From: Palsa-461 sp036844945
Lineage (GTDB): Bacteria; Actinomycetota; Acidimicrobiia; Acidimicrobiales; RAAP-2
Length of the DNA stretch: 64,000 nt
Reading direction: 5' to 3'
Assembly (NCBI GenBank): GCA_036844945.1
Contig: DAIUEV010000006.1
Location: 1-64,000 of the forward strand
Shown: positions 33,270 through 41,096 of the stretch, piece by piece
How the letters are laid out: every line of letters starts with the position of its first letter
How positions within the stretch are numbered: the stretch's first letter is position 1
Notes under the pieces: generated by a model
The model's input: the letters and a program-made list of their open reading frames with translations, nothing else
Databases searched by the model: none
What the model was told of the DNA's origin: nothing
Position numbers and translations under genes: made by a program

Positions 33270-34403
33270 TCAGGAGTCGGCCGACGCCGCCGCCGCGGCC
33301 TCCCGGTCCTTCGCGACCTCGTCGTAGGTGGCGTAGTCGGAGCCGGTGTCCTCCGCGAACTCGTACTCGAGCAGCCCGGCCTCCCCCCACGCCTGGCGAA
33401 GGTAGCCGTTGTTGGCGTCGAGCAGCCCGAGCTTGCGGACGTTCGGCACGAGCTTGGAGAAGAAGCCCGCCATGAACTGGCGGTTGACCCCGCCCCGGCG
33501 GTTGGCCGCCGCCTCCATCAAGAACGGCATGAGCGCCTGGGGATCGACCCCGAGGCGCTCCCAGACCTCGGGCGTGGTGGCCCGGCTCCGGTTCCGGAGC
33601 GTGTTCTCGAGCAGGAACTCCTGTCGGTCCTTCAGCTCGGGCTCGCTCAGCTCGGCGTACAGCTCCGAGAGGCTGAGGATCCCGAAGGCCACGTGGCGGG
33701 CCTCGTCGGACATGACGTAGCGCAGGAGCTTCTTGAGCAGCGGCTCGTCGGTCCGGCGGTGCATGTCGCCGAAGGCCGCCAGGGCCAGGCTCTCGATGAT
33801 CACCTGCATGCCGAGGTAGGCGATGTCCCAGCGGCTGTCCTCCAACAAGACGGTGATCTGCTCCTCGAGGAACGGGCTCATCGGGTAGGCCTCGCCCAGT
33901 TTCTCCTGGAGGTAGCGGGCAAAGACCTCGGTGTGGCGGGCCTCGTCCATCGTCTGGGTGGCCGCGTAGTACCGGGCGTCGATCCACGGCACGGTCTCCA
34001 CGATCTTCGCGGCCGTCATCATGGCGCCCTGCTCGCCGTGCATGAACTGGCTGAGCGATGCCTTCTGCAGCTCGAGCGCGAGCGCCAGGAACTCCTTGTC
34101 CTTCCAGGTGGCGATCGGCGAGCCCGGGATCTTCGCCGCGTCCTTGAACAGCGGCATGTTCCCGCCCTCGAGCTCGACGTGCTTCTCGGGGTCGACGTCG
34201 GTCGACCAATCGAGGTCGCGCGAGCTGCTCCACTGCGACGTGGACGCCCGGTTGTAGAGCGTCACCAGCTGCTCGCGGGATCGCTCGTACTGCCAGATGA
34301 AGATCCGCTGGGCCTTGTCGTGGACGTTCTTGAACACCGGGTGCTCGGGGTCGTTGTCCACGATGCCGAGGGGCAGCACGGTCTCCTGGGTGTCGGTGGT
34401 CAT
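33270..34403 (-). CDS. Ferritin-like / R2-like di-iron carboxylate protein
   Basis: This 377-residue protein has the full ligand set of a ribonucleotide-reductase-R2-like di-iron centre: Glu124 (MHGEQ), Glu154 and His157 (DEARH), Glu204 (IIESLAL), and Glu234 and His237 (second DEARH). Two DEARH motifs about 80 residues apart define a four-helix ferritin-like core, preceded by an ~100-residue N-terminal arm rich in aromatic residues. The class includes AurF-type N-oxygenases, desaturases and R2-like oxidases; the substrate is open. The ATG at 34403 has a GAGGAGAG site and overlaps the TetR stop (ATGA), so repressor and oxidase are one operon under the promoter at 35042-35070. Confidence 0.88.
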   Translation of the reverse strand: MTTDTQETVLPLGIVDNDPEHPVFKNVHDKAQRIFIWQYERSREQLVTLYNRASTSQWSSSRDLDWSTDVDPEKHVELEGGNMPLFKDAAKIPGSPIATWKDKEFLALALELQKASLSQFMHGEQGAMMTAAKIVETVPWIDARYYAATQTMDEARHTEVFARYLQEKLGEAYPMSPFLEEQITVLLEDSRWDIAYLGMQVIIESLALAAFGDMHRRTDEPLLKKLLRYVMSDEARHVAFGILSLSELYAELSEPELKDRQEFLLENTLRNRSRATTPEVWERLGVDPQALMPFLMEAAANRRGGVNRQFMAGFFSKLVPNVRKLGLLDANNGYLRQAWGEAGLLEYEFAEDTGSDYATYDEVAKDREAAAAASADS

Positions 34404-35035
34404 GGCGCTCTCCTCTTCGAGGTCGGGGCGGGGGTGCGGTCGGACTCGGGCGGCCCGAGCCCGGCGACGATCCGGGCGACGAGGTCCTCCCAGCCGCCGC
34501 CGCCCGGGGCGGACAGGCCGGCGGCGCGCTGCAGCATGAGGCCGAGCCGCACGGTACGGATGAAGTACAAGAAGGCCTCGGGGTCGACGTCCCGGTCGAC
34601 GGTCCCGTCGTGGCGGGCGGCGTCGAGCAGCGGCTCGGCCCGTTCGCGGAAGATCGCCTCGGCGTCGGCCAGCGCCTCGGCCACCTCCGGCTCGCGGCGG
34701 GCCGCCACGTAGGCCTCGAGCTGCATGGCCTCCGAGTCGCTCAGGGGCTCGGAGCGCAGGGCCCCGCGGATGAGGAGGTCGGCCACCTTGGCCACCCGCT
34801 CGGCGTCCACCGACACCCGGGCGGCGGAGCGGCTGCACACCGCCTCGCGCAAGAGGTCGTTCTTGGAGGAGAAGCGGCCGTAGACGGCGCCGGTCGAGAG
34901 GCCGGCCTCCGACACGACGTCGAGGATCCGGGTCCCGGCGTACCCCCGGCGGGCGAAGACCCGGGCCGCGGCGTCGAGCAGCCGCTCCCGCAGGGGGTCG
35001 GTCCCGGGCGCGACCGTCTGCGCCGGCTGGACCAT
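34400..35035 (-). CDS. TetR-family transcriptional regulator
   Basis: This 211-residue regulator has the N-terminal helix-turn-helix region of TetR: RERLLDAAARVFARRGYAGT, then ILDVVSEAGLSTGAVYGRFSSK with the recognition helix STGAVYGRF. The C-terminal ligand domain is helical and binds an unknown ligand. The ATG at 35035 has no ribosome site and lies six bases after a TATTCT box, so its mRNA is probably leaderless. An inverted repeat over that promoter is the likely autoregulatory operator. The gene overlaps the downstream di-iron oxidase gene by four bases. Confidence 0.9.
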   Translation of the reverse strand: MVQPAQTVAPGTDPLRERLLDAAARVFARRGYAGTRILDVVSEAGLSTGAVYGRFSSKNDLLREAVCSRSAARVSVDAERVAKVADLLIRGALRSEPLSDSEAMQLEAYVAARREPEVAEALADAEAIFRERAEPLLDAARHDGTVDRDVDPEAFLYFIRTVRLGLMLQRAAGLSAPGGGGWEDLVARIVAGLGPPESDRTPAPTSKRRAP

Positions 35036-35040
35036 GGTGT

Positions 35041-35070
35041 GAGAATAAAATTCGTTCTCGGATCCGTCAA
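35041..35070 (-). promoter_or_regulatory. Leaderless promoter and operator of the TetR-di-iron operon
   Basis: On the minus strand TTGACG (35070-35065) and TATTCT (35047-35042) are separated by 17 bases, and TATTCT is six bases before the ATG at 35035. This is a near-consensus sigma-70-type promoter that would start transcription at the start codon. GAGAA at 35041-35045 and TTCTC at 35055-35059 form an inverted repeat with a nine-base spacer covering the -10 box, a plausible TetR operator. Confidence 0.7.
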
Positions 35071-35087
35071 GGCCCTCCACCTGCGCA

Positions 35088-35099
35088 TACTCTTCGAGC
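35088..35099 (+). promoter_or_regulatory. Putative leaderless -10 box (TACTCT-N6-GTG)
   Basis: TACTCT at 35088-35093 lies exactly six bases before the GTG at 35100, which has no ribosome site. No clear -35 is seen. It is divergent from the TetR promoter and 18 bases from that promoter's -35 box. Confidence 0.45.
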
Positions 35100-35762
35100 G
35101 TGGGACCAGGGAAGGCACAGGCGGCGGCCCGGGGGGCCTTCAAGGGGTGGACGGCTGGGGCCGTCGAGTTCTTCGACCAGCTCGAGGTCGACAACACGAA
35201 GACCTTCTGGACCGCCCACAAGGTCCTCTACGAGACCAAGGTGCGGGGGCCCATGGAAGCGCTGCTCGCCGAGCTCGCCCCGACCTGCGGCGAGGGCCGG
35301 ATCTTCCGCCCCTACCGCGACACCCGGTTCAGCAAGGACAAGTCGCCCTACAAGACGAACATCGCGGCCCACAACGACGGCTGCTACATCTCGCTCAACG
35401 CCCACGCCCTCGGGGTGGGCGCGGGGCTGTACATGCCGTCACCGGACCAGCTGGCCCGCTTCCGCGAGGCGGTGGCCGACGACCGGATCGGGACCGAGCT
35501 CGAGCGCCTGGTCGCGGCGCTCAGGAAGAAGGGGGTGTCGGTCACCGCGCACGAGGTGCTGAAGACGGCCCCGCGCGGCTACCCAAGGGACCACCCCCGC
35601 CTCGAGCTGCTCCAGCACAAGGGCCTCACGGCGTGGCAGGAGTGGCCGGTCGGCGCGTGGCTCGGCACCGCCGCGCCGAAGAAGCGGGTGCTCGACTTCC
35701 TGAGCGCGTCGAAGCCGCTGCGGGCGTGGCTCGACGCGCACGTGGGCGAGGCCCGGGGCTGA
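35100..35762 (+). CDS. DUF2461 (TIGR02453) family protein
   Basis: This 220-residue protein has the family landmarks FFDQLEVDNTKTFWTAHK, RIFRPYRDTRFSKDKSPYKTN, where the basic RFSKDKSPYK stretch is the most conserved part, and YISLNAHALGVGAGLYMPSP. DUF2461 proteins are widespread, single-domain and uncharacterised. The GTG at 35100 lies six bases after a TACTCT box, in keeping with a leaderless message. It diverges from the TetR operon. No partner genes follow on the same strand. Confidence 0.88.
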   Translation: MGPGKAQAAARGAFKGWTAGAVEFFDQLEVDNTKTFWTAHKVLYETKVRGPMEALLAELAPTCGEGRIFRPYRDTRFSKDKSPYKTNIAAHNDGCYISLNAHALGVGAGLYMPSPDQLARFREAVADDRIGTELERLVAALRKKGVSVTAHEVLKTAPRGYPRDHPRLELLQHKGLTAWQEWPVGAWLGTAAPKKRVLDFLSASKPLRAWLDAHVGEARG

Positions 35763-35781
35763 CGCCCGCGCCCGCCCGGGC

Positions 35782-36999
35782 TCAGTCGGCCAGGGCCTGG
35801 TAGACGAGCGAGCGCAGCTGGGCCCGGAACGGGTACGAGGCCGAGGGCATGAGCTGGGTCATGAACACGACCGCCAGGTCCTCGACCGGGTCGATCCAGA
35901 ACGCCGTCGACGCGGCGCCGCCCCAGTAGTACTCGCCGGCCGACCCGGCCATCGCAGTGGCGGCCGGTCCCTTGCTGACCGCGAACCCGAGTCCGAACCC
36001 GGTGCCGGACCAGCCGACCTCGCCGAACCCGCCGTAGGCGACGTCGGCAAGGTCGGCGCCGCCGGGCAGGTGGTTGACCCGCATGAGCTCGAGCGTCTTG
36101 CGGCCGAGGATCCGGTGCCCCTCGAGCTCCCCGCCGCCGACCAGCATCCGGCAGAAGTTGAGGTAGTCGGGCGTCGTCGAGACAAGGCCGCCGGCGCCGG
36201 ACAGGTAGGCCGGCCTGCGGCGGTAGTTCGAGGTCTCCGGGTCATCGGAGAGCCGGGGGGCCTCACCCGGCTTGCGGGTGTAGTTGGCGGCGAAGCGCCC
36301 GAGCTTGTCGTCGGGGACCGAGAACCCGGTGTCGACCATCCCGAGGGGCTCGAAGATCTCGCTCCGCAGGTACGTGTCGAAGTCGGCCCCCGAGAGGATC
36401 TCGACGAGGCGGGCGCAGATGTCGGTCGACAGCCCATAGTTCCAGCGGGTGCCGGGCTGGAACTTGATCGGGTGGTGCCCGAGGATCTCGCAGACGGTCT
36501 CGAGCGTCGCCTTCGAGCCGGCCTCCCGACGCTCCGCCGCGAACGCGGCGTCGATCGGGTTGTCGGAGGCGAAGTTGCCGGGGAGCCCGGTCATGTGCAT
36601 GAGGGCGTCACGCACCGAGATCGGCCGGTCGGGCTCGCTCAGCTCGACCGAGCCGTCGGCGCCGACGGTGCCCACCTTCATCCCCTTCCACGACGGGATG
36701 TAGCGCTCGACCGGGTCGGCGAGGAGGAACGAACCCTTCTCGAACAGCTGCATGAGGGCGACCGAGGTGATCGGCTTCGTCATGGAGTAGATGCGCCAGA
36801 TCGTGTCATCGGCCACCGGCTTGCCCCGCTCGCGGTCCATGAGGCCGAGGCCGCGGTGGAACGCGACGTGGTCGCCCCGGGCGACCGTGATCTGACAGCC
36901 GGCGATCTTGCCGGACGAGACGTAGCGGTGCTCGAAGTGCTCGGTGATCCGCTCCAGCCGGCGCTCGTCGAATCCGGCCGCTTCCGCGTCGACCTTCAT
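35782..36999 (-). CDS. Serine hydrolase of the beta-lactamase/penicillin-binding-protein-like family
   Basis: This 405-residue class C beta-lactamase-fold enzyme has the SxxK nucleophile motif SMTK (Ser72, Lys75), the second motif Tyr in WNYGLSTD and a C-terminal GWSGTGFGLGF segment corresponding to the third motif. There is no signal peptide, so it is probably cytosolic, which fits an esterase or transacylase (EstB/LovD-like) more than a beta-lactamase. The ATG at 36999 is fixed by GGAGGGG four bases upstream; a longer start at 37050 lacks a ribosome site. It converges on the DUF2461 gene with a 19-base gap. Confidence 0.9.
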   Translation of the reverse strand: MKVDAEAAGFDERRLERITEHFEHRYVSSGKIAGCQITVARGDHVAFHRGLGLMDRERGKPVADDTIWRIYSMTKPITSVALMQLFEKGSFLLADPVERYIPSWKGMKVGTVGADGSVELSEPDRPISVRDALMHMTGLPGNFASDNPIDAAFAAERREAGSKATLETVCEILGHHPIKFQPGTRWNYGLSTDICARLVEILSGADFDTYLRSEIFEPLGMVDTGFSVPDDKLGRFAANYTRKPGEAPRLSDDPETSNYRRRPAYLSGAGGLVSTTPDYLNFCRMLVGGGELEGHRILGRKTLELMRVNHLPGGADLADVAYGGFGEVGWSGTGFGLGFAVSKGPAATAMAGSAGEYYWGGAASTAFWIDPVEDLAVVFMTQLMPSASYPFRAQLRSLVYQALAD

Positions 37000-37191
37000 G
37001 GTCCCCTCCGGGTCGGTGGTCTGGAATCGTTCCCAGGCGTCGCGGGTCACGATAACCCCGTCGCCCGCCGGCCGTCGCCCGGGTTTGTCCCCGGCTCGGT
37101 CCGGTCCGGCGCGGTGCGCGAGACTGCGCCCGGTGCTCGCCTCCGTGACCCCGGCGCGGCCACGCGCGCAGTCCCGCGGAGGAGACGCCCA

Positions 37192-38025
37192 GTGCGCCTA
37201 GGGCTCCTCGGTGTCCGCGGCTCGACGCCCGCGCCGGGACTGGAGTTCGTCCGCTACGGCGGTCACACCTCGTGCGTGGCGGTGGCCCACGACGGGGAGG
37301 TGCCGACGCTCGTCCTCGACGCCGGCACGGGGCTGCGCTCGCTGCCGACGCTCCTCGGTGACCGGCCGTTCCACGGGTCGATCGTGCTCGGCCACCTCCA
37401 CTGGGACCACACGATGGGGCTCCCGTTCTGCCGGGCGGTCGACCACCCCAAGTCTCACGTCTCGCTGTGGGTGCCCGCCCAGGGCGACACCGAGACGATC
37501 CTCGAGCGCTGGATGGCGCCCCCGCACTTCCCGATCACCCCGACCCAGCTGCGCGGCACGTGGCACTTCGGCGGCCTGGAGGAGGGCGCGCACAACCTCG
37601 AGGGCTTCGTGGTGTTGGCGCGCGAGATCCCCCACAAGGGCGGCCGGACCTTCGGCTTCCGGGTGTCCGACGGCACCGCCTCGTTCGCGTACCTGAGCGA
37701 CCACTGCCCGACGGTGCTCGGGCCCGGGCCGAAAGGGCTCGGCGAACTCCACCCTGCGGCGATGGCGCTCGCGGAGGGGTGCGACCTCCTCATCCACGAC
37801 GCGCAGTACCTCGACGAGGAACTGGCCGCCCGGGCCGACTTCGGGCATTCCGCGGCCAGCTACGCGGTCGAACTGGCCGAGGCGGCGTCGGTCCCCCGGG
37901 TCCTGCTCTTCCACCACGACCCGCCGCGCACCGACGACGAGATCGACGCGCTGGTCGCTCGCTACGCGGGGGCCGCCGTCACGGTGGAGGCGGCGCGCCA
38001 GGGCACCGTGATCGACCTCGGGTAG
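37192..38025 (+). CDS. Metallo-beta-lactamase-fold hydrolase (RNase Z/PqqB-like)
   Basis: This 277-residue protein begins with LGLLGVRGSTPAPG, the first strands of the RNase Z-like MBL group. It carries the metal motif HLHWDH, with further ligands at SDHCP, HDAQY and the late FHHDP. The LVLDAGTGLR strand precedes the first metal motif. Related proteins are phosphodiesterases or uncharacterised metal hydrolases. The GTG at 37192 is supported by GGAGGAG ten bases upstream. It stands alone and converges on the large secreted repeat protein gene. Confidence 0.87.
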   Translation: MRLGLLGVRGSTPAPGLEFVRYGGHTSCVAVAHDGEVPTLVLDAGTGLRSLPTLLGDRPFHGSIVLGHLHWDHTMGLPFCRAVDHPKSHVSLWVPAQGDTETILERWMAPPHFPITPTQLRGTWHFGGLEEGAHNLEGFVVLAREIPHKGGRTFGFRVSDGTASFAYLSDHCPTVLGPGPKGLGELHPAAMALAEGCDLLIHDAQYLDEELAARADFGHSAASYAVELAEAASVPRVLLFHHDPPRTDDEIDALVARYAGAAVTVEAARQGTVIDLG

Positions 38026-38036
38026 GGCCCGGCCCG

Positions 38037-39911
38037 TCAGGGTTTGGACAGCGTCACTCCGCCTCCACCGACGAAGGTGAAGACCGGCGCGGGCAGCCCG
38101 GTCACCCCGATCGGCACCTTGGCCACGTCACCGGCCGCGTCGACCACGACGATGTCGCAGGTGCCGGGTGCCGCCGGCGGCGCCCCCGAGCACGGGGACG
38201 CGCCGGTCACCGAGTCCGCGTAGTCGGTGTAGCTCTCGACCGTGGCGTTGGTGGTGAGGTTGCCCGCCTCGTCGGTGACGTTCGGGAACGAGTCCGAGAT
38301 CACCGAGCAGTCGATCGGGAGCCCGCTGAACGGGTCGGTGACGACCCCCGGGACGTACGGGCACTCCTCGACGAGGGCCGGCGAGTCGGGGGTGAAGCCC
38401 GAGGCGTCGACCACCACCTCGGTGCCCGAGGGGATGGCCGCTTGATCGAGGGCGCCCTCGAGCGCGAGCACAGCCACGTTGGGCGAGAAGGTCCGGGGCG
38501 CCCCGAAGGAGATCGGGGTCGAGGCCGCCTCACCCGAGTCGTCGACGAAGGTCACGTCGCAGCTCGCCCCCCGGGCCCGTTGCGCCGGGGTGGGCGGGCA
38601 CGGGAACGCCGCCGCGTCGGCGGTCGCATCGTTCCCGGCGCTGTCGATGTCGGTGCCGGGCCCGGTATCGAAGTTGGGCGGCCCGAGCGCCCCGGTCAGC
38701 ACGGTGAAGTCCGCCTCGACGGAGCCGTCCGCGCCCGTCGCCCCGAACGCCGTGGTGAGCTCGTTCGGGGTGAACGGGTTGGAGCAGCCGACCGGGAGCG
38801 TCACGCCGTTGAACGTGACCGTCGGCTCCCCGGGGGTGCGGTTGCACTCGTAGGAGAAGGCGTAGTTGTTGGCGGAGAAGCCCGAACCGCCGAGCACCAC
38901 CTGCTGGCCGTTCAGGAGGCCGGACGACGGGGTGGCCGTGATGCTCGGCACGGGGACCGGCCCGAGCAACCCCAGGGAGCCGTGCCCGGTGTTCCCGCCG
39001 GAGTCCTCCACGACGATGTCGCAGCTCCCCCCGAGCGCGACGTTGGCCGCGCTGGGAGGGCACGGATAGGCGGCCGACTGGGCGTTCTCCCCGACGTTGC
39101 CTTCGACGAGCGTGAACGTCGTCGTGAGCGATCCGGTCGAATCGGTGGACGGGGGGAACGGCGCGTTCAGGATGGAGAAAGGCGGTGTGCAGCCGACGGT
39201 GGGGCCGAAGCCCACGGGGTTGTTGGGCTCCCCGGGAGTCAGGTTGCACTCCTCGACGAGGACCGGCGAGTCGGGGGCGAACCCCGACGCGGTCACCTGG
39301 ACGGGCTGGCCGTTGGCCTCGTATCCGCCGGCCGCCGAGACCACCGGGGTCGAGCTGAGCGGCCGCCCGAAGGAGATGCCGGCGCGGGCGACGTCGCCGG
39401 CCAGGTCGCCGTAGACGAGGTAACAGCCGTCGCCGGCCGCCTGTTGGGCCGGGGTGGGCGGGCAGGGGTAGTTCGCGGCGTCCGCTCCGGCGTCGTTGCC
39501 GGCGCTGTCGGTCCCGCTGGTCGGCGGCCCGAGCGCCCCGGTGTGGACGATGAAGGTGGTCGAGAAGGACCCGGCGGCCGAGGTGGAGACGATGGTCGAG
39601 AAGATGACGTTTCCGGGGGAGCCGAAGATGGGGGAGCAGCTCACCGGGATCGCGATCCCGACGTAGGTGACGGTCGGCTGGCCCGGGTCGCTGTTGCACT
39701 CGAGGATCGCCCCGGTCTGGTTCGGGGTGAGCCCGGCGCCCGAGACGTTCACGCCCTCCCCGTTCACCAGCCCGACGTCGGGGGACACGATGAGCGAGGC
39801 CCCGGCCGTCAGCGAGTTGAGCGCGCCGGCCGGGATGGCGAAGCCGAGGACGGCGAGGGCGCACGCCGCCCCGATCACCCCGAGCCGCACACCGCTGCCT
39901 CGTCGCCCCAT
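38037..39911 (-). CDS. Large secreted protein of four neocarzinostatin-like repeats
   Basis: This 624-residue protein has a Sec signal peptide (RRGSGVRLGVIGAACALAVL then ending near PAGA). It is followed by four repeats of about 145 residues, each resembling the neocarzinostatin immunoglobulin-like fold. Each repeat has a VxVSGxG/ASGF strand, an ECNxxPGxP or EECxxxPG segment with Cys, a second Cys near GCSxPF, and a late xPCPPTPAQ...GxCDxxxxDxxG block with two more Cys. The four Cys per repeat match the two disulfides of neocarzinostatin. Known single-domain members bind enediyne chromophores; here there is no enediyne cluster nearby. A hydrophobic-ligand-binding or adhesive surface role is inference. 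The ATG at 39911 follows GGGGGTGGG. Confidence 0.8.
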   Translation of the reverse strand: MGRRGSGVRLGVIGAACALAVLGFAIPAGALNSLTAGASLIVSPDVGLVNGEGVNVSGAGLTPNQTGAILECNSDPGQPTVTYVGIAIPVSCSPIFGSPGNVIFSTIVSTSAAGSFSTTFIVHTGALGPPTSGTDSAGNDAGADAANYPCPPTPAQQAAGDGCYLVYGDLAGDVARAGISFGRPLSSTPVVSAAGGYEANGQPVQVTASGFAPDSPVLVEECNLTPGEPNNPVGFGPTVGCTPPFSILNAPFPPSTDSTGSLTTTFTLVEGNVGENAQSAAYPCPPSAANVALGGSCDIVVEDSGGNTGHGSLGLLGPVPVPSITATPSSGLLNGQQVVLGGSGFSANNYAFSYECNRTPGEPTVTFNGVTLPVGCSNPFTPNELTTAFGATGADGSVEADFTVLTGALGPPNFDTGPGTDIDSAGNDATADAAAFPCPPTPAQRARGASCDVTFVDDSGEAASTPISFGAPRTFSPNVAVLALEGALDQAAIPSGTEVVVDASGFTPDSPALVEECPYVPGVVTDPFSGLPIDCSVISDSFPNVTDEAGNLTTNATVESYTDYADSVTGASPCSGAPPAAPGTCDIVVVDAAGDVAKVPIGVTGLPAPVFTFVGGGGVTLSKP

Positions 39912-40060
39912 CCCACCCCCCAACGGCCGAACGCTACTGCCGCCCCGTTGGCGCGGCCCGGTCCGCAACCGACCACAACGACGCTCGGGAAGGCCCCCTG
40001 GTTGACGCGCCGACCGCCACCGTCGGAGCGTGGCCCATCGGGTCGGCGGGGCGGGCGCGC

Positions 40061-40072
40061 TACGTTCGAGCC
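40061..40072 (+). promoter_or_regulatory. Putative leaderless -10 box (TACGTT-N6-ATG)
   Basis: TACGTT at 40061-40066 precedes the aldo/keto reductase ATG at 40073 by exactly six bases, and no ribosome site is present. No convincing -35 is seen. Confidence 0.45.
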
Positions 40073-41095
40073 ATGGACATGCGAACCCTGGGGAGAACCG
40101 GCGTCAAGGTCAGCCCGCTGTGTCTCGGCGCCATGATGTTCGGAGGTTGGGGCAATCCCGACCATGACGACTCGGTGCGGATCATCCACCGCGCGCTCGA
40201 CGCCGGGATCAACTTCGTCGACACGGCCGACGTCTACTCGCGCGGCGAGTCAGAGGAGATCGTGGCGAAGGCGCTCAAGGGACGTCGGGAGAATGTGGTG
40301 CTCGCGACCAAGGTGCACGGGGTGATGGGTGAGGACCCGAACGCACAGGGCAACTCCCGCCGCTGGATCATCGCCGAGTGCGAGCAGAGCCTGCGCCGCC
40401 TCGGCACCGACTGGATCGACCTCTACCAGATCCACCGGCCCGATCCGGGCTGTGACATCGAAGAGACGCTCGGCGCGTTGAGCGATCTCGTGCACCAGGG
40501 CAAGGTCCGTTACATCGGCTCCTCCACCTTCCCGGCGGTCGACATCGCCGAGGCCCAGTGGGCGGCCGAGCGGCACGGCACGGAGCGCTTCAAATGCGAG
40601 CAGCCCCCCTACTCGATGCTGGTGCGGGGGATCGAGACCGACGTGCTGCCGACCATCGAGCGCTACGGGATGGGCGCCATCACCTGGAGTCCGCTCGCGG
40701 GTGGATGGCTGTCGGGCGCGTACCGGGTGGGGGCCGACATCCCGACCTCCAGGCGGGCATCGCGGATCCCAGGCCGCTACGACATGTCCAACCCGGCCAA
40801 CCAGCGCAAGCTCGAGGTGGCCGACGAGCTGGCCAAGCTGGCCGACAAGGCCGGGATGAGCCTCGTGCACCTGGCGGTCGCCTTCGTGCTCGCGCACCGT
40901 GCCGTCACCGCGGCGATCATCGGGCCGCGCACGATGGAGCAGCTCGAGACCCAGCTCGGCGCGGCCGACGTCACGCTGCCGGCCGACGTCCTCGACGCGA
41001 TCGACGAGATCAACCCCCCGGGCCGCAACCTCAACCGGGCCGACGGCGGCTACGTGCCGGCGTCGCTCACCGACAGCCGGCTGCGCCGCCGCTGA
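40073..41095 (+). CDS. Aldo/keto reductase
   Basis: This 340-residue NADPH-dependent TIM-barrel oxidoreductase has the catalytic Asp and Tyr in NFVDTADVYSRGESEEIV, the Lys in LATKVHG and the His in YQIHRPDP. The cofactor pocket near the C terminus (AIIGPRTMEQLE) is typical. It reduces aldehydes or ketones; the AKR11/12-like layout does not fix a substrate. The ATG at 40073 is favoured over one two codons downstream because it lies six bases from a TACGTT box. It is divergent from the secreted repeat protein and converges on the cobalamin operon with one base between stops. Confidence 0.92.
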   Translation: MDMRTLGRTGVKVSPLCLGAMMFGGWGNPDHDDSVRIIHRALDAGINFVDTADVYSRGESEEIVAKALKGRRENVVLATKVHGVMGEDPNAQGNSRRWIIAECEQSLRRLGTDWIDLYQIHRPDPGCDIEETLGALSDLVHQGKVRYIGSSTFPAVDIAEAQWAAERHGTERFKCEQPPYSMLVRGIETDVLPTIERYGMGAITWSPLAGGWLSGAYRVGADIPTSRRASRIPGRYDMSNPANQRKLEVADELAKLADKAGMSLVHLAVAFVLAHRAVTAAIIGPRTMEQLETQLGAADVTLPADVLDAIDEINPPGRNLNRADGGYVPASLTDSRLRRR

Positions 41096-41096
41096 G

